From Deltaproteobacteria bacterium (GTDB lineage: Bacteria > Desulfobacterota > DSM-4660 > Desulfatiglandales > B25-G16), in contig JAFDHR010000276.1 of assembly GCA_019308645.1 (NCBI GenBank), forward strand, positions 1 through 5,373: DNA of 5,373 bases, in the 5' to 3' direction. Below, piece by piece: positions 1-5,373 of this stretch. The notes under the pieces are model-generated. The model saw only the letters and a list, made by a program, of their open reading frames with translations, made no database searches and was not told the origin of the DNA. Numbering within the stretch: the stretch's first letter is position 1; every line of letters starts with the position of its first letter. The translations under genes and the position numbers were made by a program.

Positions 1-2232
1 ACCTTCAACAGAGTATATAAAACAGGAAAACCTACCAAGATATTTGATTGGGAGATTATTAGAAAAGATACTACCAAAAGATATGTAGAGACCTCTGTAT
101 CTCTCATGAAGGATGCAGAAGGTAAGCCAATAGGGTTTAGAGGCATTGTACGGGATATTACCGAGCGCAAGCAGGCAGAGGAGGAGTTAGAAATTCAACG
201 GGCACGGATAAAGTCGTTGTTCGATTACTCCGGTGAGGCCATGGCGCTGCTTGACCTGGAAAACCATATCATAGGCGCAAACTTGGCCTTTGAAGAGGTG
301 TTTGGCTATCCCCCCGAAGAGGCGCACGGAAAGGTCATAGAAGACCTGATCTGTCCGGAGCGCTTTTACTACACCGAAGCGAAGGAGCTTGATGGGCAGG
401 CGATGCAGGGTATAAAGGGTGCCGAGATAATCCGGATGCGCAAAGATGGCAAGGAGATTAACGTTCGCGTGTCCGCCGGTCCGATAAAGGTGGGCAGTAT
501 AATCACCGGTAGATTTGTAGTTTTTGATGATATTACCGAGCGCAAGCGAGCAGAAGAGCAGTTGAAACAGGCCAAAGAAGAAGCCGAAGAAGCCACCCAA
601 GCCAAGGGCGAATTCCTTGCCAACATGAGCCATGAGATCCGCACACCCATGAATGCTATCATGGGGATGACTGATCTGGCCCTAACCACTGATCTGACCA
701 AGGAGCAGCAAGAATACATGGAGATGGTGAAAACGTCCGCTGATTCCCTGCTTTCTCTTATAAACGATATCCTGGATTTTTCAAAAATCCAGGCACGTCA
801 GCTGGAACTGGAAGAGATAGGCTTTGATCTGCGTACAACTCTGGAGACTGCAACAGAGATGATGGCCATAAGAGCCCATGAAAAGGGACTTGAGCTGGCC
901 TGTCACGTAAAGCCTGATGTTCCCACTGCTTTGATGGGAGACCCTGTTCGATTGCGTCAGGTGATTTTAAATCTCACAGACAATGCTATCAAGTTCACTG
1001 AGAAAGGGGAGGTAGTAATCCATGTAGATACAGAAAAAGAGGAAGACTCTTCAGTTCTTTTGCACTTTATGGTATCTGACACAGGCCTTGGGATTCCTCC
1101 TGACAAGATAGAGACAATCTTTGAGAGCTTTAGCCAGGCAGATGGCTCAACTACCCGAAAGTATGGCGGCACAGGACTGGGCTTGGCTATCTCCAAGCAG
1201 ATTGTGGAGATGATGGATGGTAGAATTTGGGTGGAAAGCGCTGCCGATTTTGGATTGCCGATTGCGCATTTCGGATTAAAAGATAGTTCCAAAATCCAAA
1301 TTCCAAATTCCAAATTCCAAAATCATGGAAGTATTTTTCACTTCACTGCCCGTTTTGGTCTGAGCCGTGTGGAGGCGCGAGAAACAGCGCATTTAAGGGA
1401 ATTGGTCCTTTCTGGTGTGCCAGTTCTCATTGTTGATGACAATGCCACTAATCGTTTGATTTTTAAGGAAATGACATCTTCATGGGGGCTTGTGCCAACT
1501 GAAGCAGCAAATGGGAAAGAGGCGCTTGCTAAAATCAAGAAAGCATCTGACACTGGACAGCCTTATCGACTCGTTTTGCTGGACTTACAGATGCCTAATA
1601 TGGACGGATTTGAGGTTGCAAAAAGGGCTAAGGAGGGCCCTGATGGGGTAGATGTGGAGATAATCTTGCTGACCTCTGTGGGGCAAAAAGGCGATGCAGC
1701 ACGCTGTAAAGAAGTAGGGATATCCGGATATCTGATTAAGCCCGTGAAACAGTCAGAGCTTTTAGATGCTATTACTATGGCCCTTGGCCATCCAAGTGAA
1801 CAAAAGGCCCCTTTTATTACCCGATACAGAATTCAGGATGCCCGCAGAAGACTTAATATCCTTCTGGCCGAGGACAATATTGTCAATCAGAAGCTGGCTA
1901 CGAAGATATTGGAAAAACGTGGTCATCGGGTTGTTGTTGCCTCAAATGGCAAAGAAGCGATTGAAAAGCTCGAAGGGGAGCGCTTTGACCTTGTCCTGAT
2001 GGATGTACAGATGCCAGAGATGGATGGAATTACTGCTACGCAGCAAATCCGCAATCCGCAATCCGCAATCCGCAATCGAAATATTCCTATTATCGCCATG
2101 ACGGCCCATGCCATGAAGGGAGACCGGGAGCGATGTCTTGCAGCAGGGATGGATGACTATGTATCCAAGCCGATCAATACGGAAGAGCTTTTTAAAGTGA
2201 TCGAGAAATTGGCTAATGGATTAGGAAAATGA
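1..2232 (+). CDS. Hybrid sensor histidine kinase, PAS-PAS-HisKA-HATPase-REC-REC (5' partial)
   Basis: The reading frame is open from base 1, so the Met codon at 106 is internal and the true start lies upstream; residues below are counted from that Met. The first ~25 residues, plus 35 before them, are the end of a PAS domain closing in DITERK. A full PAS domain spans ~30-146 and also closes in DITERK. A charged coiled-coil linker (147-168) leads to HisKA with phospho-acceptor H176 (SHEIRTPMN). HATPase_c follows: N box N289/N293, G1 DTGLG (325-329), G2 GGTGLGL (354-360). REC1 has D444/D445, D493, T523, K545; REC2 has E589/D590, D633, T666, K688, so both receivers look active. No membrane segment is visible, but the N-terminus is missing. 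The kinase should autophosphorylate and pass phosphate to the downstream HPt protein. Oddities: about 25 extra residues (~380-406) at the end of HATPase_c and a repeat-coded loop in REC2 (648-659). The sensed signal is unknown. Confidence 0.95.
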   Translation, partial: TFNRVYKTGKPTKIFDWEIIRKDTTKRYVETSVSLMKDAEGKPIGFRGIVRDITERKQAEEELEIQRARIKSLFDYSGEAMALLDLENHIIGANLAFEEVFGYPPEEAHGKVIEDLICPERFYYTEAKELDGQAMQGIKGAEIIRMRKDGKEINVRVSAGPIKVGSIITGRFVVFDDITERKRAEEQLKQAKEEAEEATQAKGEFLANMSHEIRTPMNAIMGMTDLALTTDLTKEQQEYMEMVKTSADSLLSLINDILDFSKIQARQLELEEIGFDLRTTLETATEMMAIRAHEKGLELACHVKPDVPTALMGDPVRLRQVILNLTDNAIKFTEKGEVVIHVDTEKEEDSSVLLHFMVSDTGLGIPPDKIETIFESFSQADGSTTRKYGGTGLGLAISKQIVEMMDGRIWVESAADFGLPIAHFGLKDSSKIQIPNSKFQNHGSIFHFTARFGLSRVEARETAHLRELVLSGVPVLIVDDNATNRLIFKEMTSSWGLVPTEAANGKEALAKIKKASDTGQPYRLVLLDLQMPNMDGFEVAKRAKEGPDGVDVEIILLTSVGQKGDAARCKEVGISGYLIKPVKQSELLDAITMALGHPSEQKAPFITRYRIQDARRRLNILLAEDNIVNQKLATKILEKRGHRVVVASNGKEAIEKLEGERFDLVLMDVQMPEMDGITATQQIRNPQSAIRNRNIPIIAMTAHAMKGDRERCLAAGMDDYVSKPINTEELFKVIEKLANGLGK
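1244..1324. repeat. Inverted heptamer-repeat array inside the kinase HATPase domain
   Basis: Five degenerate seven-base units of the CGGATT(G/T) kind (CCGATTT, TGGATTG, CCGATTG, CGCATTT, CGGATTA; 1244-1278) are followed by a 7-base spacer and five units of the ATTCCAA kind (GTTCCAA, AATCCAA, then three perfect ATTCCAA; 1286-1320). The outer ends are a perfect 8-base inverted repeat: GATTTTGG at 1246-1253 and CCAAAATC at 1317-1324. The whole can fold into a long imperfect hairpin. It is read through in frame and supplies the extra residues between the WVES and GSIFHFTARF segments of the HATPase_c domain, where relatives normally have only about four or five residues. Confidence 0.8.
2046..2078. 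repeat. AATCCGC heptamer array inside receiver domain 2
   Basis: Four perfect tandem copies of AATCCGC (2046-2052, 2053-2059, 2060-2066, 2067-2073) are followed by a partial fifth (AATCG). Three units make 21 bases, or 7 codons, so the array encodes a seven-residue peptide period, IRNPQSA then IRN, without breaking the frame. It falls in the loop before the IPIIAMTA strand of REC2, away from D633 and K688. The unit is the reverse complement of the GCGGATT-type units seen at 1244-1278 and 3837-3878. Confidence 0.9.
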
Positions 2233-2437
2233 AGCTCCCCGCAGCACACGCGGCGCGAGCTGCGGGATATCAAAGCGGAATTGCGCCGAAGACCAAACCC
2301 GCCTTCGCTCTGACGAGCTACGGCGCGGTTCACCCCGCCATCTGTGTCGTGCCAAAGCTTTAGCGACGGCAGATCATCCCTGCAGCAGACTACAGGGTAT
2401 TCGGGCGAAGGCGAATAAAACTAAAGAGGAGGAAAAG
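2233..2437. other. Intergenic stretch with a run of stem-loops between kinase and HPt genes
   Basis: This 205-base gap shows no credible gene. It is more GC-rich than its flanks in its first half and holds consecutive inverted repeats: CCCGCAGC/GCTGCGGG (2238-2245 with 2259-2266); CGCC..GCTC/GAGC..GGCG (2300-2325); ATCTG-GTCG/CGAC-CAGAT with a small internal loop (2340-2374); CCCTG/CAGGG (2378-2382 with 2393-2397); and TATTCG/CGAATA (2398-2403 with 2412-2417). None is followed by a T-run, so they are not ordinary intrinsic terminators. They could be a palindromic repeat element, or RNA structures that process or stabilise a kinase-HPt transcript. I cannot tell which, and I see no clear promoter. 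Confidence 0.6.
2426..2432 (+). promoter_or_regulatory. Strong ribosome binding site for the HPt gene
   Basis: GAGGAGG lies 5 bases before the ATG at 2438 and fixes that start. Its strength suggests that the HPt gene is translated independently of the kinase despite the structured gap upstream. Confidence 0.85.
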
Positions 2438-2821
2438 ATGTCGTCTAATTCAAAGAATAATGAGCCAACTCCCAAAGATATCTTTGATCTTTCCAAGGCC
2501 CTGGAGGTGGTAGACGGAGATATGGAGCTCTTTAAAGAGATAGCTGATCTATTCCAGAAAAACTTACCTGATAATATAGCTCAGATCCGAGAGGCAATTG
2601 CTAACAGTGATTCAAATGCTCTGAATGCGGCTGCCCATAGCCTGAAAGGCTCTGTAAGTAACTTTGGCGCCAAGCGAGCATTTGAGGCGGCCTATCGGTT
2701 AGAGGTTATAGGTAGGGAAGAGCGATTGGCAGAAGCGGGTGCAGGGCTATCTGAACTGGAGAAGGAACTTAAGGATCTTGAGGCCGCAATAAAAGAAGTC
2801 TTATCAGGAGATGAAAAATGA
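2438..2821 (+). CDS. Free-standing HPt (histidine phosphotransfer) protein
   Basis: A 127-residue soluble protein made of one HPt four-helix domain. It should shuttle phosphate between the receiver domains of the upstream hybrid kinase and the receiver of the downstream REC-GGDEF regulator. The diagnostic motif AHSLKGS places the phospho-acceptor at H67, followed by the usual SNFGA turn and an acidic, helical C-terminus (LSELEKELKDLEAAIKEVL). The N-terminal ~14 residues are polar and probably disordered. The start is supported by a strong GAGGAGG site. The stop codon overlaps the next start (ATGA at 2818-2821), so the two are probably translationally coupled. Length and motif fit the family well; only the partner assignments are inferred from gene order. 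Confidence 0.93.
   Translation: MSSNSKNNEPTPKDIFDLSKALEVVDGDMELFKEIADLFQKNLPDNIAQIREAIANSDSNALNAAAHSLKGSVSNFGAKRAFEAAYRLEVIGREERLAEAGAGLSELEKELKDLEAAIKEVLSGDEK
2806..2810 (+). promoter_or_regulatory. Ribosome binding site for the REC-GGDEF gene
   Basis: AGGAG sits 7 bases before the ATG at 2818, inside the last codons of the HPt gene. It supports 2818 as the true start of the response regulator, even though that frame stops after 34 codons. Confidence 0.75.
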
Positions 2822-3713
2822 AGATTCTTATTGCTGAGGATGATCCGGTCTCAAGGCGCTCGTTAGAGGTCTTCCTGAGCAAGTGGGGATACGATGTTGT
2901 GGTTACCTGTGACGGCAAGTGAGGCATGGGCGGTTCTTAATAAGCCTGAAGCTCCAAATTTGGTTATCTCAGACTGGATGATGCCTAATGTAGATGGGTT
3001 GGAACTGTGCCGTAAGATTCGTGAAATGGAAAAATCCGGTTATGCCTATTTCATTATTCTAACGGCAAAGGAAAGAAAAGAAGACGTAATTCAGGGTTTG
3101 GAGGCTGGAGCAGATGATTTTCTAACTAAACCTTTTCACCAGGAAGAGTTGGAATATCGGATTCAGATAGGAGAAAGGATTATTGAGCTGGAACAACGGA
3201 TAATGCTTTTAGCATCCACTGATTCTTTGACTGGCGTGTTAAATAGAAGGGCATTTATGGAACGAATGGAGCAAGAGATCCACAGATCTAATCGAGATAA
3301 CACCTCTCTCCATTATCTTAACTGACATTGATTATTTTAAGAGAATTAATGATAAATTTGGTCATCAGATAGGGGACCTCGTGCTTCAAGGGTTTACCGA
3401 AGAGTTGTCTAAATCCTCAAGGCCATACGATTTAGTGGGGCGATACGGGGGAGAGGAGTTTGCTGTATGTTTACCAGGAGGAGATGGCCTTCAAGGGCGG
3501 TCAATTGCAGAAAGAATGCGTAAGAGGGTGGAGGAGATGAAAATCACGCTGCCCAATAGCTCGCAATCCGTTCAAATCACGGCCAGCTTTGGAGTGGCCT
3601 CTTTACGCATGGAATACAAAGAAGCTGTAGATTCACTCATCAAGCGAGTGGATGAGGCTATGTATAAGGCTAAGAATGAGGGGAGAAACCGGGTGTGTGT
3701 AGCAGATGAGTAA
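2818..3713 (+). pseudogene. REC-GGDEF response regulator (diguanylate cyclase), split by two frameshifts
   Basis: Read across three frames this is a ~298-residue protein: a receiver (1-~120), a short helical linker and a GGDEF domain (~130-298). It would make cyclic-di-GMP when phosphorylated by the HPt protein. Segment 1 (2818-2922, 34 residues, starting MKILIAEDDP) ends at TGA. Segment 2 resumes one frame later at EAWAVLNK and runs to 3325; it carries phospho-acceptor D52, T82 and K104. Segment 3 resumes at about 3300 (TPLSIILTDIDYFKRINDKF) and ends at TAA 3711-3713; it has the active-site GGEEF (211-215) and an inhibitory-site RPYD (202-205) five residues ahead. The breaks fit one extra base at 2920 and one missing AC near 3300. 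Because no motif has decayed, these may be sequencing errors or a very recent loss. As read, no full protein is made: the receiver loses its first strand, and an internally initiated GGDEF fragment would lack its N-terminal part. Confidence 0.88.
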
Positions 3714-3716
3714 AGA

Positions 3717-3827
3717 GATTGAGGAATTGAGGCCCCAGTTAAATAGAAAAGACAAAGGCATTTCACGGGGTAAAAATTGAGGCCCCGGTGAAGTAGGCTC
3801 CGCACTTCAGGGGCAAGGATTGAGGAA
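3717..3827. repeat. Two tandem hairpin-forming repeat units in the convergent spacer
   Basis: Positions 3725-3747 and 3775-3797 match at 19 of 23 bases (both start AATTGAGGCCCC) and are 50 bases apart. Each opens a hairpin: CCCC-A-GTTAAAT (3733-3744) pairs with ATTTCACGGGG (3760-3770), and GCCCC-GG-TGAAGT (3782-3794) pairs with ACTTCAGGGGC (3804-3814). ATTGAGG occurs four times (3718, 3726, 3776, 3819). A competing stem pairs TTCACGGGG (3762-3770) with CCCCGGTGAA (3783-3792). On the - strand the second hairpin is followed by CTCAATTTTT, so it might end por transcription, but the T-run is short. It looks like a palindromic REP-like array rather than a gene. Confidence 0.7.
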
Positions 3828-3836
3828 CTTTTACAT

Positions 3837-3878
3837 TTCGGGTTTTGGATTGCGGATTTGCAATTTGCGATTTGAATT
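3837..3878. repeat. Degenerate heptamer array just past the porB tail
   Basis: Six successive seven-base units (TTCGGGT, TTTGGAT, TGCGGAT, TTGCAAT, TTGCGAT, TTGAATT) follow a loose TTGCGAT pattern, the same family and strand sense as the first arm of the array at 1244-1278. It begins 4 bases beyond the TAA (3883-3885) that ends the out-of-frame porB tail. Confidence 0.7.
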
Positions 3879-3882
3879 TCTT

Positions 3883-4002
3883 TTAAATCCTTCCTTTTTC
3901 AAACCTCTCTTGTAAACGCTCAAACTTTTGATCCACCATCTTCTGATATTCTTTAATGTCTTCCTCCGTCAGGTGTCTAAATCTGCCCTGAAGGTGAATA
4001 TA
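3883..4002 (-). pseudogene. porB: Out-of-frame C-terminal tail of porB
   Basis: Reading the - strand one frame away from the porB frame gives about 39 residues: YIHLQGRFRHLTEED, then a charged helix rich in Q, E, K and R, ending at TAA (3883-3885). The LQGRFRHLT stretch is a typical PorB C-terminal segment, so this is the displaced end of the beta subunit and not a separate gene. Restoring one lost base between about 3993 and 4004 would give a PorB of about 287 residues. Confidence 0.85.
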
Positions 4003-4745
4003 TCAGCATCGTGTACCTCATATAAAGGGAAGATGTTGGATAGCACGGCCAGGCGCATAGCCTCTATGGATAAATTCTCAGGCATTCTCCAGCCTGTGGG
4101 GCAGGCAGCAAGAAGATGGATAAACTTTGTTCCTTTTATTTTCCTGGCCTTTTTAAACTTGGCGATCATATCCTGGGGATAGGCGGCTGTGGCAGTGGCA
4201 AGGTAAGGGATCCTGTGGGCAATCATTATCTCATCAAAATCCTTTTTTTGCTCTGATTTGGGGTTTTTTACCGGGGTTGTTGTTGTCCAGGAACCCTTAG
4301 GGGTAGCACTTGAGCGCTGGATTCCGGTATTCATGTAGGCCTCATTGTCATAGCATACATATAGAACATCATCATTTCTCTCTGCAGTGCCTGACAGCGC
4401 CTGGATACCAATATCAAAGGTGCCTCCATCACCTGCCCATCCAACAACGCAGACATCATCCATCCCTTTTTTTCTGTATGCTGCCTTAACACCAGATATG
4501 GTTGCCCCGGTTGTCTCAAAGGCACAATGAAAAAAGGGAACATCCATGGTGGAGAAAGACCAGGTGCCTGGTATGATCGTCCAGCAGCAGGCAGGCACAA
4601 CAAGTACGGTTGGTTTCCCTAAGCCTTTTAATGCCAGCCTCATGGAAAGAGATGCCCCGCAGCCGGCACAGGCTAAATTTCCAGAGGTCATGAACTCATC
4701 TTCAGGGATGTCTCTGTTGTCAAATCTTTGATTTGGGCTATACAT
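3969..4745 (-). CDS. porB: Pyruvate/2-oxoacid:ferredoxin oxidoreductase, beta subunit (C-terminus frameshifted)
   Basis: The beta subunit binds thiamine diphosphate and a [4Fe-4S] cluster and catalyses CoA-dependent oxidation of pyruvate to acetyl-CoA, CO2 and reduced ferredoxin (reversible in many anaerobes) in the cytoplasm. Of 258 residues, C26 and C29 (CAGC), C54 (in PACC) and C215 (AACPTGW) match the spacing of the four cluster cysteines. The thiamine diphosphate/Mg site is GDGGTFDIG (105-113) with DNEAYMNTG (133-141). The conserved ATPKGSWTTTTP segment is present at 147-158. After residue ~248 the sequence ends in an unrelated ten residues and TGA, while the conserved tail runs on in another frame to 3883, so the end is a frameshift. 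All catalytic parts are intact. The start overlaps porA by 8 bases with a GGAG site, so the two are coupled. Substrate is most likely pyruvate but another 2-oxoacid cannot be excluded. Confidence 0.93.
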   Translation of the reverse strand: MYSPNQRFDNRDIPEDEFMTSGNLACAGCGASLSMRLALKGLGKPTVLVVPACCWTIIPGTWSFSTMDVPFFHCAFETTGATISGVKAAYRKKGMDDVCVVGWAGDGGTFDIGIQALSGTAERNDDVLYVCYDNEAYMNTGIQRSSATPKGSWTTTTPVKNPKSEQKKDFDEIMIAHRIPYLATATAAYPQDMIAKFKKARKIKGTKFIHLLAACPTGWRMPENLSIEAMRLAVLSNIFPLYEVHDADIFTFRADLDT

Positions 4746-5373
4746 AGTTTACTCCTATCCATATATCGACATCATCTGGTCGATCATCTCTCAGTGTTTT
4801 TTGATAAACTTCCTCAATGGTTTTAACACTTATATCCCGGCCACCAAGACCGGCAATATAGCCATAGATAAGCGGTCTTTCGTGTTCAGGAAGCTCGTAA
4901 AGGGCGCTTCTGATCTCCTGGGCCCAAATGCCTGTGGCGCCCGGGGAGAAATTTCGGTCAATAACCGCCACCTTTTTCTTTCCCTTCAAGGTCTCCATAA
5001 TTTCCTCCCTTGGAAATGGACGAAGGGTCTTTAGCTTTACCATGCCCACCTTTTCTCCCTTTTCCCTTAAGGAATCTATGGCATCCCTTCCAGTAGATGC
5101 TGCAGTACCTGAGACAGCCATAACAACATCCGCATCATCGATTTTGTATCCTTCCACCTGGTAATAGTTCCTTCCAAACACCCTGGCAAATTCTTGATGA
5201 ACTGATGTGATGACATTCTTGGCCTTCTCCATATCCCTCTGGATTTGCCATCTGAATTCCATATAGTCAGTATTCATGGTAATGCCACCGAAGGTCTTGG
5301 GATTATCCGGGTTGAGCCACAGGTCTCCTGGATCAAAAGGAGGAAGAAAACTCCTAACCGCCTCGATATCCGG
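4738..5373 (-). CDS. porA: Pyruvate/2-oxoacid:ferredoxin oxidoreductase, alpha subunit (5' partial)
   Basis: The frame is open to the window edge (211 residues visible), so the Met codon at 5275-5277 is internal: the 32 residues before it (PDIEAVRSFLPPFDPGD and on to FGGIT) belong to the protein. This is the C-terminal half of PorA. The sequence shows the usual YMEFRWQIQ helix, a long segment leading to DDADVVMAVSGTA, the LKTLRPFPREEI motif, VAVIDRNFSPG, and near the end IYGYIAGLGGRDI. These belong to the transketolase-C-like domain and following region that pack against the beta subunit; the N-terminal pyrimidine-binding domain lies outside the window. Stop is TAG at 4738-4740, inside the start of porB. 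Any gamma and delta (ferredoxin-like) subunits would be expected upstream, off the right edge, unless fused here. Confidence 0.93.
   Translation of the reverse strand, partial: PDIEAVRSFLPPFDPGDLWLNPDNPKTFGGITMNTDYMEFRWQIQRDMEKAKNVITSVHQEFARVFGRNYYQVEGYKIDDADVVMAVSGTAASTGRDAIDSLREKGEKVGMVKLKTLRPFPREEIMETLKGKKKVAVIDRNFSPGATGIWAQEIRSALYELPEHERPLIYGYIAGLGGRDISVKTIEEVYQKTLRDDRPDDVDIWIGVNYV
4752..4756 (-). promoter_or_regulatory. Ribosome binding site for porB within porA
   Basis: On the - strand AGGAG lies 6 bases before the porB ATG (4743-4745), within the last codons of porA. It fixes the porB start and supports coupled translation of the two subunits. Confidence 0.75.

Noticed and set aside
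187..719. Antisense open frames opposite the kinase gene (187-633 and 369-719)
   Set aside because: They lie wholly opposite strongly coding PAS/HisKA sequence and show no recognisable domain or credible start signal.
957..1313. Antisense open frame opposite the HATPase region, starting in NPKSA-like residues
   Set aside because: It starts in the heptamer array read backwards and then runs opposite conserved ATPase motifs; it is a shadow.
2046..2078. Possible CRISPR array
   Set aside because: The units are 7 bases, directly adjacent, with no spacers, and lie within a coding frame.
2238..2266. Intrinsic terminator after the kinase gene
   Set aside because: The 8-base stem is sound but is followed by ATATCAAAG with no T-run.
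2920..3325. In-frame TGA codons at all three breaks, suggesting TGA recoding (selenocysteine, or Gly/Trp code)
   Set aside because: Homology does not continue in frame after any of these TGA codons; it resumes in a different frame. The kinase and HPt genes also end at TGA, and Trp is coded by TGG throughout.
4251..4265. NPKSE in PorB as another heptamer-repeat insertion
   Set aside because: Only about 15 bases, no tandem units at DNA level, and it falls in a stretch where PorB proteins often carry a lysine-rich segment.
4738..4745. 8-base overlap of porA and porB as unusual
   Set aside because: Short overlaps with an internal ribosome binding site are ordinary for subunits of one enzyme.
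4546..5164. + strand open frames opposite porA and porB (4546-4731, 4801-5034, 4928-5164)
   Set aside because: The opposite strand is clearly coding with conserved family motifs; these have no domain signal.

Overview
The window holds two opposed gene groups from what looks like an anaerobic bacterium. The only direct clue to lifestyle is a pyruvate/2-oxoacid:ferredoxin oxidoreductase on the right. Short AATCCGC-type seven-base repeats scattered inside and between genes are, in my experience, common in Desulfobacterota and some other anaerobic lineages, but I cannot place the organism more closely from sequence alone.

Left two thirds, + strand: a signalling cluster. A hybrid histidine kinase (1-2232, 5' end outside the window) carries the end of one PAS domain, a full PAS domain, HisKA, HATPase_c and two receiver domains. 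After a 205-base gap packed with stem-loops come a free-standing HPt protein (2438-2821) and, overlapping its stop codon, a REC-GGDEF response regulator (2818-3713). Together they make a complete phosphorelay: kinase His -> receiver Asp -> HPt His -> receiver Asp -> cyclic-di-GMP synthesis. The response regulator is interrupted by two frameshifts, although every catalytic motif is still readable across the frames.

Right third, - strand: the C-terminal part of the alpha subunit (porA, 4738-5373, running off the window) and the beta subunit (porB, 3969-4745), overlapping by 8 bases. PorB also has a frameshift near its C-terminus; the conserved tail continues in another frame to 3883.

The two groups converge on a spacer of about 170 bases (3714-3882). 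It contains two tandem copies of a hairpin-forming unit and a run of degenerate heptamers. The same heptamer family appears in frame inside the kinase gene twice: as a back-to-back inverted array within the HATPase domain (1244-1324) and as four perfect units in the second receiver (2046-2078). These in-frame repeat insertions and the cluster of three frame breaks between 2920 and about 4004 are the most notable points. I see no clear new biological system, no CRISPR array, no RNA gene and no transposase.
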